Below, one piece after another: positions 1 through 12,162 of a stretch of 64,000 bases of DNA. How positions within the stretch are numbered: the first letter of the stretch is position 1; each line of letters opens with the position of its first letter. The DNA comes from Fallopia convolvulus (Eukaryota > Streptophyta > Magnoliopsida > Caryophyllales > Polygonaceae), in NCBI GenBank assembly GCA_964016875.1, contig OZ024735.1, positions 1,365,501 through 1,429,500 of the forward strand, given 5' to 3'. The translations under genes were made by a program, and so were the position numbers. The notes beneath the pieces are model-generated. The model had not been told where the DNA came from and searched no databases. It saw only the letters and a program-made list of their open reading frames with translations.

Positions 1-2217
1 AAATTTCACCGTTTGGTGGTAGGTGGATGCTACTACTTTCATGTCGTGTAACCATGGTCGTCCCAAGATTACGTTGTAGCATGAAGGGCAGTCCATTATG
101 AGGAAATTGACTTGCATATTTATGCCCTTGGCGAAGGTTGGGATGGCGAGGTCGCCCACAGTGTACTTGACCTCGCCGTTGAATCCCACTAAAGGCACTG
201 GGTGTTTATGAATGTCGTTTTCGGACAAACCCATCTCTTTCAGGGCGGCTAGGGTCATGAGATTCGTGGAGCTTCCTGTATCAATCAGTACCCTTTTCAT
301 CAGCACGTTCCCAATGTGTACAGATATTACAAGACCATTGTGATGCGGTTCGGAGGTGTTTTCTGCATCGGTGTCGTCAAACACGATGGCTTGTCTTGGA
401 GATTCTTTAGCGCGGTGTCTTGACTGGGGGCGATTGAAACTGCTTTCTCTTGCGTGGCGTTTTGCTGCTGAGTACGATAGTCCACAGATGCTTGATCCTT
501 CGGATATCACGTTGACCACTCTGTCGGGCGTTGGAGGATTTCGCCTTTCTTGGCGCTCGGATTGGGGATTCTCCAGCAAATCTTTGGGTACTCGAGCATC
601 TAGAGCTATGTCCTTTATTCTTCCTTCCGCGACTAGGCGGGCCAATTCTCTTCGGAGCATAAGGCAATCCCGGGTCCAGTATCCGTGATACTCGTGGTAA
701 TCGCACCATTTAGACGTGTCTCCCCCCGAGCGAGGAGTTTTGTCTTTTCTTGGCCACCTCATGAGTTCTCCTTGTTTCGCCATGTTCCGGAGCAGCTATT
801 CCGTGGATATGTTGAGTTTGAAGGAGTCGAGTGTGGGCGGCATGGGTTCTCGCTCTTTGTCATTCGTCCAACGTGCCCTGGTCACGTTGACCTGCCTTGA
901 GGTAGGTCACGAGTAGGGATGGGCACGACGGTCTTTCCTCTGATTTGCTGAACCTCGCCGGCTGTCAACGGGACCCCTCCTCTCGGTTTTCTCCATCTCT
1001 GAAGATCTTTTCCTTAGGGACCTATCTTCTTCCAACTGGACGTGTGCCAGAGCCCTAGCTTGCACTTCTTCGAATGTAGCACAAGGGTGTTTAGTTAGTT
1101 CCTTGTACAGGCCGCCATCAGGGGTGACCCATTGCCTGAATGCTTCCACTGCGGTCGTCACGTTGCAAGATGGGATGGAGTTCTTCTCGCGATTGAAGCG
1201 ATCCAAGAATTCTCTGGTAGTTTCTTGGTACCGTTGGCGGATCCGGTAGAGGTCGCTGGATTGCTTCTCAAACTTGCGGCTGCTGGCGAATTGAGACCGG
1301 AAAGTGTCCGAGAGATCTGCGAAGGACCTAATGCTTCCACGTGGGAGGTTGATAAACCAAGTTAGTGTCGGGCCTGTTAAGGTTGTGCCGAACCCCTTGC
1401 ACATCACCGCCTCTTTGGAATGGGACGGGACCGCACTCGTCATCATCTTCTGTTTGTATACGGCCACGTGCTCGTTAGGGTCCGTAGTTCCGTTGTACGT
1501 GGGCATGCTAGGCACAGAGAACTTTTTTGGAATCTCTACTCAGGCGATTCGACGAGAGAACGGAGATTCGTCAAACCCGTCGGGTGCTTCAGGCTCCAAA
1601 GGTTGGAAACCTTGGCTTCCCCTCCGGAGTTGGTCAGCGATGACGCTTATTTGTTCGGTCACCTTTCTTCGGATGGTTGCATCTAAATCGATTGGCTCGC
1701 GCCGTTCTCGATCTTCCCCATCGGTGCCATCATCATCGATCCAGACTTCTTGAGATGGCGCTCGGCGTTGGTTAACCGCTGACCAAAGATTGATTGGAGG
1801 ATTATGGTCGTGGAAGACTTCCTCGCGGCGGACTCGGCCTATGGGCTCTGGTGTCGCGTCTCGTTGTGCGGGTGCCTTGTCTCGGGGGTCCGGGTCTGCA
1901 CCCTTTCCGGAAGTTCCTTCTCTAGCGTTGAAATCTATCCTCCTCACTATTCCGTCAGTGCGTCGGGCGACGCGGAGAGAACGGCGTCCTGTAGCCAAGA
2001 CCTCGTGTTGTTGTTTGAGTTGGCTATTTTCGGCAGTGAGGCGTTCTACATGAGCGTCGTAGAAGCTCTTTTGGTCGCTCAACGCCTTTTGGAGAAACTC
2101 CATGCGTTGCCTGAGGTCCGTCATCTCCTCTTCTTGAGACCGAACGCCTTAGTTCTCAGGGTTTTGGTCATCACCGGTGATCGGGGTTTTAGGGCTTTCT
2201 TCTCTGCTCCCGGCCAT
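1..2217 (-). pseudogene. Broken gag-protease reading frame of Tat-like Gypsy element
   Basis: One frame runs from the ATG at 2217 to the window edge. It holds an acidic or coiled N-terminal region (about 2124-1545), the retrotransposon Gag domain (about 1500-1000), a Cys/His segment (CDYHEYHGYWTRDC, about 715-670) and a retropepsin with catalytic DTGSS (about 288-272) and ILGRPWLH. In-frame stops occur at 2151-2149 (TAA), 1542-1540 (TGA), 909-907 (TGA) and 798-796 (TAG). I found no frameshift. Gag would form the virus-like particle and the protease would cut the polyprotein; this copy can do neither. Confidence 0.8.
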
Positions 2218-2280
2218 CGTATTACTTGATCCGAAAGGATGTAAAATGGTGATTCTCCTGATGGTTGTATCGATCACGGC

Positions 2281-2298
2281 CCCACGGTGGGCGACAAA
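2281..2298 (-). other. Primer-binding site candidate
   Basis: Two to three bases inside the LTR end, the minus strand reads TGTCGCCCACCGTGGGGCC. This resembles the GGCGCCCACCGTGGGG-type sequence found beside the 5' LTR of many plant Ty3 elements. The priming tRNA cannot be assigned from sequence alone. Confidence 0.45.
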
Positions 2299-2299
2299 T

Positions 2300-2709
2300 T
2301 GTTTGAGTCAAAATTTACCAAAGGCGAAACTTTGACCTAGATCAGGCCTTGATCGAATGAACTAAGAAGAATATGAACGAAAGTGTATTTGTATTGATGT
2401 AGAAATCACAAGAAATTGTATGAATCAATCGTGCCCCTCCCCTAAGGGTTACATCGACTTATATAGCCCCTTAGAACATATTCTATCTTAATAAAAGATA
2501 TGATCTTATCTCCAACTAACAAATCTTTGCTTATTTCTATCTTATAATGAATACAATCTGGAGAAGAATTTATCTTGTAACAAACATATCTCGGACCCTC
2601 TCTCCTCCAACCGACTTAACCAACCCTGAAGATCTTCCGTAGCTCTAGACGCGTTGGAGATTTCCTGACTATGGGTTGACGCGTCTTTGCTTAAAATCTG
2701 GGTCTAACA
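2300..2709 (-). repeat. 5' LTR of the left-edge Gypsy element
   Basis: A stretch of about 410 bp with matching ends on the plus strand: TGTTTGAGTC at 2300 and GGGTCTAACA ending at 2709, giving a TGTT/AACA inverted terminus. It lies immediately upstream, in minus-strand sense, of the primer-binding region and gag. Read on the minus strand it has a TATA box (CTATATAAG, about 2457-2465). The partner LTR is outside the window, so the ends rest on the TG/CA rule and position only. Confidence 0.7.
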
Positions 2710-4200
2710 AAATACATTTGCTAAAGTTTCATGAATTAGAAGGCATTCAAGCCTTTCAAAAATATTTTCCTAGAAGTGGTCAATTTACACAAAGTATTAG
2801 GAAAACCTAAATATTTGGAATCAATAAGACCAAAAAAAATAATGAAATTTGAAAGACAATTAAAACAAGCATAGAAGGGAAAAATTTTACTCCTAATTTA
2901 TTAGAAGGGGTTAAATTTTCATTTAAATCTCCTAAAGAATAAAGGGTACATTGCATGTAATGATTATGGATTGTAATAACCCTCTGTTCTACAATAGGAT
3001 ACATTAGTACTTTTTCCGTATCTTATATTTTTTCTAGTTTCAGTGACGAAACTCTTCTTAAGAAGGTACTGATGTAATAACCTTAACTTTTAAAGTAGGG
3101 TGCATCAATACTTTTTCGTAACTTATCTCCTTCCAATTTCGAGAACGAAACTCTATATAAGTTGTTACTAATGTAATAACTCTCTCTTTAAAAAAGGAAA
3201 AATTAGGAAGTTTAGACTATATACCTTTATTGATTATTTATTGACTTTCTCAAATTATTTTTAAATAATTTTCTTTAAGGTTTTATTTATTTTATGTTCT
3301 TATTATTAAATAAAGAGACTAAATAATATATAATAATCCTTTTAATTAAAATTCAACAATTTTGGGTTATTGCATAGATGATAAAGAGTCCTAGAAGAAT
3401 TCCATATGTGTGGTTCGAGTGGTGTCTATTTTGTCCGATATAATCTGCTTGCCAACTACACTAACTCTTTTTGCTCCTTTATCGTTTGTTTATACTTTTC
3501 CTTACTTGGTTTTGGTTCTTTTTGCTTGCTCTTGTCGGTTTTTTGGCAGCCGTCTGTGACAATCTCTTGATTTTACCAGGCATGTCTGGTTAACCGAATT
3601 TTTACCACTCTAAAAAATAAGAGTCCTAGAAGGAGTCATTGTCATCTATCAAGAAAATGTGATTGTAATAATAAGATTAGGCGATATGGAATTAACATGA
3701 AAAATTGTACTAGTTGGAGTATCAAAATAAACAATCCACAAACCGTGTAAACCGGCTTTGCAAAGAAGAGGTAATAACGATTTATCAGTTGACTTAGTTT
3801 ATGAGAGAAATTGCAAATTCAATTTAGTGTTTTTGATTTCTTCCCAAAATTTAGGTCTAAGAATTCAGGTAACATTTCGATATGCAATATTTATACAAAT
3901 TTTTTGAGTGAGATTATGTCATACAAAATATCATAAGTTTGAGTCAAAATGAGAAAACCATTTTGACTAAAAGATAGTAAAACTTTTATTCAAATGTAAA
4001 TTGTTATAAAATGATCAGTTGTCATAACATATTTCTAAAGTAATTTCATAATTTGAAACCCAGTTTGCAATTTTGCATGCCTATTTTCTTTTGTGAGCAT
4101 TGGATGAAAATAATCTGCGGTCAGTGACTCAATCCGAATAAAATGGGTCGGGTTGCAGTTTGGGACTTAGCGGGTTACATTCTTGTACTGTACTTGTGCT
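2710..4200. other. AT-rich intergenic DNA with retrotransposon debris
   Basis: No gene is visible here. Apart from the degenerate repeat listed at 2960-3190, the stretch is AT-rich single-copy-looking sequence. Its right part (4140-4400) becomes less AT-rich and probably holds the promoter and 5' UTR of the importin alpha gene. No convincing TATA box was seen. Confidence 0.5.
2960..3190 (+). repeat. Degenerate tandem pair resembling chromovirus PPT/3' LTR junction
   Basis: Two diverged copies of about 105 bp each combine a GACGAAACTCT-like stretch, a taagaaggta-like stretch and TGTAATAAC. Many plant Tekay/Del chromoviruses end their internal region with a GGGACGAAATTC...TTAAGGAGGG tract followed by an LTR that starts TGTAATA. 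The resemblance suggests remnants of such a junction. No pol domain remains nearby, so this is inference from motif order. Confidence 0.35.
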
Positions 4201-4400
4201 GTGTGTGAGAAGCCAGCCGGAGGAGTTTCAAAATCCGCAGGTGCTCCTGTTTCCCTCGTCAGTCGCCTGTCAAGAGTTTCCTCACCCTCTTCGAAATCTT
4301 AATTGAATCTGGAAACTACAAATCCCTCAAAGAAACCGACTCCGAGAGCTAGTTCGATCTTTTAATTGGTTGTTCCCATAAGCACTCAACAAACTTTTCA

Positions 4401-7400
4401 ATGGCGGAAGACGGGTTGGCTTCTATCAAGAGAGACCCTATCAAATCTTCTGGTTGGTTCTCGATACTCCATTTTTATATTATCTTTACTCAACTTCTTC
4501 TTCCCGGGTACTTGTGGATTTTTTTTCCCTTTCTTTCCCCACTTTAATGTCCACAGCTCTATGAATTGGTTGGTTTTTGTGTTTGGAATTGGGTCTGGTT
4601 TCTCTGCGTTGCGATGCAATTCAGAAAATTTATTAGTAGGATTCTTTCCGAATAGGCCCCCCCTATCCTCTATGACGAGTTCTGAATTCTTGTCTGTGGC
4701 AATTGAATGGTGGAAATCGCTTTATTCTTCACTAAAAATGAAAAGGGAATCATCTATGAACGAATAATTCTTTAAAGATTGCTTATGAATGTTCTATAAT
4801 TGATCAGTCGGGCAAGCAGCGGCGCAGAGAAGGCGGCAGAATGCAGTATCAGTTGGTAAAGAGCGAAGAGAGGCGCTGGTTAGGACAAAGCGCCTTTGCA
4901 GGGCGGGAATCAGCAGTGGCGAAGATAATGTTGAGACTGATACTGATATGATGCTTGATGAAGAGCAAGCCGTCTTGGATGCTCAGACTTCTACTGCAGT
5001 CGAAGAATTGAAGTTGTCAATTGTCTACCAGTGAGTTGATTATGCATCTTCTCTGTTCATCATTTGTAGGAGTTTGCAAATGTTAATTACTTTTGCTTTG
5101 TATTCATGTTTATGGATTTGTTGATTACAGAAATTATGCATTCTTTGCTTTTTTCAAATATTGCTGTTTTGGTGCATATGCGTGTGCATGTAAACTCTCC
5201 ACTAGCTCCTACTCATTTTGTAAGAGCTTTATAGTTCAAGTGTGCTATATTCCGCCAATTTAAAATGGTATTTGGGCTTCTTTGAACAGCTGCTATAGTT
5301 TTAGTTTTCTCAAGTTCTGCATTCATATTATAAAACCAAATTTGAACCAGATACAAAGAAACCGTTGGGATTTAGACGACACTTTTATTCTGTAACGAAG
5401 CCACCTATTGCTGAGAATTACAGTTTGATCTCGTCGAATTGCACCTGATGGTAAGTTAGTTATTTATGGTATTTGACAGTGTTTGTTGATCCTTTCTTTG
5501 GCGTGGATGTTTTGTTGAATTTGTGAAGTATGATTCCGCAAAGCTGCTTTTTACTCCGAGATTTTAAGTTTGTAGATTTTCATGTGGCTTTTCTATTGCA
5601 TTAAGTAGTTTGAGCTTATACACAAGAATATGACACTGACACTTTCTTGACATATGTGATCAGGGGAAAAGGTGCAACACAGAAGAGAGTTAGTACTCTA
5701 CGTGAGTTAAGGCGTCTATTATCAAAATCTGAATTACCCCCTGTTGAGGCTGCACTTAAAGCTGGAGCAATGCCTGTTCTTGTACAATGTCTCTCATTTG
5801 GCTCTCCTGATGAACAGGTCTTCATAATGTCGTCATTTTTTTTATTGCATCACCTGTTCACCACTTAATCCTTTGAACTTACATTTCTGTTTTACTTTTC
5901 AACTCTTAAGAGAAGATCATCGAATACTTCATACCGACTAAATTCAACACACATCATTTCCTGAATGATTTAAATTCTCATTGTATTTCAGTTTTGATAT
6001 AATTTTTTCTTTTCAGTTGCTTGAGGCAGCTTGGTGTCTTACAAACATTGCTGCAGGAAAGCCTGAAGAAACCAAGTCTTTGTTGCCAGCATTACCACTC
6101 CTTATTGCACATCTAGGAGGTTAGCTGTAAAAACTGTTGGTTATCATAACAATTTTTTCTCACCTTGTAGGTGCTATGCATCTCTGTATTGTTTGAAGAT
6201 CAGATTGTCTACCAACATTTTCTCCTTATGTAGTTTGATCTCTCCTTTGTTTACTTCTATATTTGAATCATAAGAATCACTTTGTTTTCCTATGTTATCA
6301 ATATCGTCACTTCATACAATACATGGAGAATAGTCTTAATGCTCTATGTCTGCCAGTATTTGACTCATTGGATGACATCTCTGAATGAATCTATTCCAGC
6401 CAAATTGAAATAAAATGCATGGAGTACTTAGTATGGTTGAAATGGGCTATTTCAGTCTCAAGGGAATACAAAAATAGAAGAATATAAATCGTTGAGAAGG
6501 AAACACCTCTTTTTTAACATGTTTTTGCCTGATGTACAAGTACTTAAATATACATATTCCTCTATTCAACTCCTTTAAAAGGAAGCACAATCAACAGCAT
6601 ATAATCTTAAGCCTATTTGTTTGGTTCTCATCTAGCTATTTGTTAAGGCAAGTGTGTTTCTGCTGACCTCGTTGTATCAATGTTTTTCTAGGGGAAGCTA
6701 ATTTTAATTTGTTGCCTTACTATATAGAAAGAAGTTCATTGCCTGTAGCTGAGCAATGTGCCTGGGCATTGGGTAATGTTGCTGGTGAAGATGAAGATTT
6801 GAGGAATATTTTGCTATCACAAGGAGCCCTTATACCTCTGGCCAGGATGATGCTTCCGGACAAAGGTTCAACTGTGAGGACTGCAGCTTGGGCATTATCA
6901 AATCTTATCAAGGTGATTAGGTTTATATTCAACAAAATGCTCATTTTATCTGAAAAACCAAGAATGGAGCAGACTGATTCCTGAAATTTTTTCATTTAGC
7001 ATTTGTCTTCCTGTCACCATGTTTATTGTTTGGCTGAAGATGGATATTTTCTTATTCAATGTCTGTTGGCTCTTTGTTGCAAGAAGCAAATTAACCCTTT
7101 TAAACCTTTGTTCTCTCATAGGGGCCTAATCCCAGAGCTGCAACTGAACTTATTAGAATTGATGGGGCACATGATGCAATTGTTCGTCATTTAAAGAAAG
7201 CGTGAGTCGGGTACCTGTTTATGTTTCTGATTGCTAACTTGTGTAGCAGTTCTTTGACTATCTATGAGATTGATAACCTAACATGAACAGAATTGTTTTT
7301 ATTTTATAAAGTAGTTGTTCAGTTGTCTTGTTTGATAATCTGTTTCAATAAATTTGCATCTGGTTGTTTTTGAAAACGCCTGACTAACTCAAGCTAAATA

Positions 7401-9391
7401 AGCTAATAGGTTGATTGCATGCTTTATCTCTTGTCTAATTTATGGCTTCATTGTGACTTGTATTGAATGTGGAAAGTTATATAAACCCTTTTTGTTGTTC
7501 TAATTCAGGGACGAAGATTTGGCAACTGAAGTTGCTTGGGTGGTTGTTTATCTTTCAGCTCTCTCAAACATTGCAACAAGCATGATGGTGAAGAGTAATG
7601 TTGTGGAACTTCTTGTGGAAAGGCTGGCAACAGCTAACAGTTTGCAGCTTCTAATTCCAGTAATACTCAGCTAATAGCTATGCTTTCCTTTTGTTTTCTG
7701 TAAAAAATTAGTGGTTGCTACGCACTCCAGAATATGTTTCCAAAATTACTGATTACATAAAACTTGCAAATACTCTTCTGTTATTTCTTTTCCAAATATT
7801 GCTTTTGGTGGTTTTAATTCTTTTTGTGTCGAATCTCTCTATCTTAGGTTTGGATAAATTTTCATACATGGTCGTCATCCACATCTCCATTTATTTTTTT
7901 CAGCTACTCACTCATACTGGTTTTGTCAAATGTGATTGTTTTTAAATTAATAAAAATTGGCATCTAGAACTATGAAGTAACTAAGATTGTTGCTGGCTCA
8001 ATCATTAATAATAGTCAAATGAACAAGAGTATTCATCTTGTACATTTCACTTTCAGTTAAAACATGGAGCAATGAAAAATATATTGATTGATCTTTTGTC
8101 TGTGCAAAACTCTTGCTAATACTTCTAGTTCAAACCATGGCTAGGTCTTAAGGAGCTTGGGTAATCTTGTAGCTGGTGACAGCCATACAACATCTGTTAT
8201 TCTAGTTCCTGGAAACGAAATTTCAGGTCTGTATTGCTTTCTGCTTTGCTTGATAACAGCAAATATGCATAATATCGATCTCTTCTTACTCGTTTCGTGA
8301 AAATGAACATTGTCTGGCCATTTTACAGATAAAGCCGTAGCTGCCCTTGTCAAGTGTTTGAAAGCTGAGCATCGTGTCCTGAAAAAGGTACACATTAGAC
8401 TTGGATTCTGTTTGACCAAAAGCTTCAGTTGCTGTCTGGACAGGCTACATGGCTGTTTAGTTACTGTCACAAAAATGCATTGCCTCTGTACATGTCTGAT
8501 CAGGAGTTTTTGCTATAAATATTGTTTGGACATGTTTGCCTAAAGAAGTAAAAGAAAAAGTGACTTCATTAAATACATTGCATATATTCTTAAGCCATTC
8601 TTTGTTCTGAAAATTGTCATTCTATAGGAGTCTTCATGGGTGCTTTCTAATATCGCTGCTGGTTCAATCGAACACAAGAAGTTAATATATTCAAGCGAAG
8701 CAGTGCAGTTGTTGCTGAATCTTCTCTTAAGTGCACCATTTGATATAAGAAAAGAAGCAGCATACGTGCTAGGGAACCTGTGTGTTGCCCCCTCTGAAGG
8801 TGCACAAAGGCCAAGCCTAATCACAGAACACTTGGTTTCATTGGTCGGAAGAGGGTGCCTCCTTGGTTATATAAATCTGGTTCGGTCTGCTGATTTGGAA
8901 GCTGCAAAACTCGGTTTGCAGTTCATCGAATTGGTAAAATCTTAGTGCTCTGGCTCATTCTAACTAAATTTTGGTGCATTCTAACTAAATTCAGTTATTA
9001 TTGTCACATAGCTGAATTTCAGTTTTTCTTGGGTTTATTGGGCGTACCCCCTTTCCCTTGGGCAGGGGTACCCCCATCTTGACCCCCCAGATTCCGCTGT
9101 AGCGGAGCCTCGCTGGGTTAATGATGATGATGATGATGATGCTCTGGCTCATTCATTGATGGAATTTGTCTGCATTTTACATAAACCAGTATGTAATGTA
9201 TGCTAACATTTTTCTCCCTGTTTTAGGTTTTGAGGGGAATGCCGGATGGTGAAGGGGTGAAGCTGGTAGAGAAGGAGGAAGGAATAGAAGCCATGGAAAG
9301 GTTTCAGTTTCATGAAAACGAGGAGCTGCGAATCATGGCCAATGGTCTTGTAGATGCATACTTTGGAGAGGATTATGTGGTTGATGAGTAG
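4401..9391 (+). CDS. IMPA9: Importin subunit alpha, IMPA9 type (11 exons, 519 aa)
   Basis: Nuclear import adaptor: binds classical nuclear localisation signals with its armadillo (ARM) repeats and importin beta with its N-terminal IBB domain. Exons: 4401-4452, 4808-5030, 5664-5817, 6017-6119, 6728-6912, 7122-7201, 7509-7659, 8145-8226, 8329-8387, 8628-8933, 9227-9391. All introns are GT-AG and all phases join, giving 1560 nt without stops. The basic IBB-like region is at about residues 24-49 (AQRRRQ, KERREALVRTKRLCR), shorter and less canonical than in ordinary importin alphas, as in Arabidopsis IMPA9. ARM Trp/Asn pairs are visible at W149/N153, W190/N194 and W232/N236. The C-terminus (RFQFHENEELR, YFGEDY) matches the IMPA9 branch, and the length equals the Arabidopsis protein as I recall it. 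The gene looks intact. Exon 5 has an alternative in-frame acceptor. Confidence 0.95.
8961..9139 (+). mobile_element. SINE-like retroposon in importin alpha intron 10
   Basis: A 179-bp insertion is flanked by a perfect 15-bp direct repeat, TGCTCTGGCTCATTC, at 8946-8960 and 9140-9154. It ends in GCTGGGTTAATGATGATG..., a simple-repeat tail. Its 3' half (cttgaccccccagattccgc) resembles the conserved 3' region of plant SINEs with (TTG)n-type tails, such as the Au and TS families. It is probably 5'-truncated or diverged, since no clear tRNA-like A and B boxes remain. Confidence 0.7.
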
Positions 9392-10856
9392 AAGACTTTG
9401 GTGGCCATCTAAAACTTTTCTTTCATGCTCTGTGAATCATGTAATGCTTAGTCTTGTGTTAAATTTGCAAGAAAAACTTGCATCCTTTCTTCTTGTTACA
9501 GTGTTTTTGATCCTCTAATGTTTAGGAAACAGGTTGGTATAGATGGTTTGCTGCTAGGTGTACCTATTGAGAGGTTGAATTTTGTTTCCTTCACAAGTTT
9601 GAAATGAATAGTCATGTTTCTTATATTTTGTGTGTAAAATAAGCAAAAATATCTAAATTTGGAAATTATGCTATTGTTTAAGAAATCTTGTAGACTTCAG
9701 AGGTCATAGCGCAAAGATGCATGACATTGCATTATATTCGTAAATCGTAACGTTCTTTATAAAATCCTTCATGTTCATTGATCGTCTCACAAGCTTCTTT
9801 CTTCTACTTCATTCTTTAATGTAGTCGCTAATAACATGTTTGTTGTGACGGTGTTGGGAACTCTGGTTCCAAACATCCGAATAACGATATTTGTCTCCAG
9901 TTTTAATAATGACAAACGACATATGAGAACTAACGTGTTGGCTGTTGCATTCAAGTATTTCAAGGGAACACCAGGTCTGACAAAGAATCTCCAAGAACGC
10001 AAATGGAACACAGGAATATATGATAGCAAGTTCCTATCAAAGGAACTCTTGAGAGAATAGTTCCCATCGCATGGGAACTCACATGTGCAGACAAGATCGT
10101 TCAGTGCAAATCGCGAGATCTTGTCTTGGACAGAACGAAGACTCAGTCTGAGGAACAGACTGAAGCGAGCGATCCAACGGTCCGATTGACATTTGAAGTC
10201 GACTAAGTTCAAATCAAGTCATATGTGAAGATTGCAAACTTGGCATGCAAGATAAAGGGCATTTTGGATATCATGAAAGTGAAGATTGCATGTAACCCAA
10301 GTTCAAATGTGCATTTTTAGTTTGGAAGAAATAGTATCGTTTTATAGTATAAAGGAATTGATTTGAGTAATGTTATTTAGATTATGTTTTACCATGGTAG
10401 CATACCTTAAATACTTTATTATAATAAATTAGATAATAAAACAATCACAATTAAATATGCAATGATTTTATTAGTATTTGGTTGGATTAAATATAGATTT
10501 AATTGTAGATTTTCATTTAATATTTTATTTTTAGAAATTTGATATATAGAATAATGATTTAACATAAAAGAAAAAATATTCTATAAGTATAAAAATCTAG
10601 CCACCAAGTTTTCTACACAAAATCTCTTTACATATTAGGTTTTTCTAATGTGTGCCCTTGTACCCATATTAATATGTCTAAATCTAGAAGATATGATATT
10701 TATTTGATGGTCAATTCTATGCTATAGAAAAGTTTGGAAAAACTTTCCAAAATAAAATTATTAATGTGAGCCCATTCCAGACCTATGAGTACACATATAG
10801 ATTCGTATATTTTAATCTCTTTACATATTACAAGATTCATATATTTTAAGTTTATT
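9392..10856. other. Importin alpha 3' flank and intergenic DNA
   Basis: The first roughly 250 bp probably hold the 3' UTR. From about 9852 (TGTTGGGAACTCTGG) to about 10240 the sequence is less AT-rich and looks like a degraded LTR fragment, possibly Copia/SIRE-like. I could not find a matching CA end or a duplication. The remainder to 10856 is AT-rich with nothing recognisable. Confidence 0.4.
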
Positions 10857-11020
10857 TTAGTCAAATGTATCCCTTAAACCCTAAACCCTACACTTTTTCT
10901 CTCTATTGTTTTCTTTTCCTCTACTTTCGTTTTTGGTTTTGTTTGGTTTTGTTTGGTTTTTTTCTTACGCACCTTTTCACTCTCGTTTTCCGCTCCCCTC
11001 CCAGCTTTTCCTTTTTTTTG

Positions 11021-11518
11021 GGGAAATGCCTTTTGGTGACCCTAAGGTTTTGCCTTTTTCTTTTGGTGCCCAAGAAAAAAACTTATTTCTCTTGGTAACC
11101 CTGAGGTTTTGGCTTTTCTCGTTGACGCCCCTCTCCAGTTCAAATTAGCTAATTTCAAGTTTACCATTATGTTCATCACCCTTAAATGAGTAGGATTCAA
11201 CTCTTAAAACACTTAAATTCATAATCAAACTAAATCAATTTGAATTTTTAAACAATCCTCTATTTTAAGGGGGGTTTACAAAATTGTTTACAAATTCAAA
11301 TTGGGATGGTTAGGTTATGAATTTTGATGTTTAAATAGTCAAATCCTACTAATTTAAGGGTGAGGAACATAATGGTGAGCTTGAATTTAACTAATTTGAA
11401 CCGGAGAAGAGCGTAAATGGGAAAAGCCAAAACCTCAGGGGTACCAAAAGAAATAAGTTGTTTTCTTGGACACCAAAAGGAAAAGGCAAAAACTTAAGGG
11501 CACCAAAAGAAATTTCCC
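11021..11518. mobile_element. Foldback MITE, 498 bp, nearly full-length palindrome
   Basis: The left arm begins GGGAAATGCCTTTTGGTG and the right arm ends CACCAAAAGAAATTTCCC. The two arms are inverted repeats over about 230 bp each (for example gaggttttggctttt against aaaagccaaaacctc), with a short centre near 11270. There is no coding potential. The flanks are T-rich (TTTTTTTTG left, TTCTTTTTT right), so a 9-bp duplication is possible but not proven, and the superfamily stays open. Confidence 0.8.
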
Positions 11519-11528
11519 TTCTTTTTTC

Positions 11529-11660
11529 TTTGGGCCCTCCTTAGATACCCTCCCGACTCTTGAGTCGGGGTAAGGGTGCGTACATCTCGACCCCCCCCCC
11601 CCCGATCCCGTACTATACCGTGTTCCACCTGGGTTGATATTTATTTTTGATAAGGTAAGA
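11529..11660 (+). mobile_element. SINE-like segment
   Basis: The segment contains GGGTAAGGGTGCGTACATC, a run of 14 C, and CCACCTGGGTTGATATTTA. The GGTAAGGxTGCGTACA stretch and the CCTGGGTTG end are characteristic of the 3' half of Au-like plant SINEs. It lies just right of the foldback MITE inside the larger TTG-tailed retroposon. Its 5' boundary is unclear and I saw no separate target duplication, so it may be a building block of the larger element. Confidence 0.5.
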
Positions 11661-11972
11661 ATTCGGGTACCAAACATGATTGGTAGCTCGAGAGGCCGTT
11701 TAAGAAAAAAAGGGCAGTCGTAACGGCTAAGAGAGTCAACGAAAAAGCCACACACGGCCAACAGAGACAGCTAAAGAAAGTACAAATCCTCGAAAAGAAG
11801 AGCAAAAAGTGATCAGAATCGAGTTGAGTAAAGCACTAAGATAATAGCGCCGTCGGCAACAGGTCAACCCATCTTGGGGGTGTGCGAAATGGGCAACTGA
11901 CATTCCCTCCACCGAGATGAAGGATCTTCAGAAGTTCTCGAGCACCCAGTGACTTGGCCTAATATAACTCGG

Positions 11973-12162
11973 TCCGAAACATACCAACCACAACTCCAGC
12001 TCTTTGAAAATTGATACGTCAATAAGTACGAGCCATCCTGCAAAAGAAAAAGCAACAAAGTATTCTGTCCGAAACATACCAACCACAACTCCAGCTCTTT
12101 GAAAATTGATACGTCAATAAGTACGAGCCATCCTGCAAAAGAAAAAGCAACAAAGTATTGCA
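11973..12162. repeat. Tandem duplication, 95-bp unit, two copies
   Basis: The unit starting TCCGAAACATACCAACC at 11973 recurs at 12068 and is nearly identical through CAACAAAGTATT. A further looser repeat set lies at 12684-12810, where GGCCTTCTCAGCCA occurs three times and AAGCTTTCTCAAAGGAG twice. Both are inside the 2.1-kb retroposon. Confidence 0.9.

Larger units (their letters stand above)
1..2709 (-). mobile_element. Ty3/Gypsy retrotransposon (Tat-like), 5' part, cut by window edge
   Basis: The element reads leftwards: 5' LTR (2709 to 2300), primer-binding region, gag, then a retropepsin that runs off position 1. The Gag carries the conserved segment found in plant Tat/Ogre-type elements (LTWFINLP followed by a DLSDTFRSQFA-type stretch). 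The protease has DTGSS and ILGRPWLH. RT, RNase H, integrase and the 3' LTR must lie outside the window. The copy cannot encode an intact polyprotein because the gag-pro frame has four in-frame stops. Lineage below Ty3/Gypsy is inferred from Gag similarity only. Confidence 0.85.

Noticed and set aside
6720..6995. Antisense open frame across importin alpha exon 5
   Set aside because: It is a mirror of a conserved coding exon, with no splice logic or homology of its own.
10871..10891. Interstitial telomere
   Set aside because: Only about two AAACCCT units are present; this is better read as a telo-box-like motif at the retroposon's 5' end than as a telomeric tract.
10865..11148. Phe/Leu-rich open frames as a membrane protein
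   Set aside because: They are made of T-rich low-complexity DNA at the start of the retroposon and the MITE arm; no homology or conserved start.
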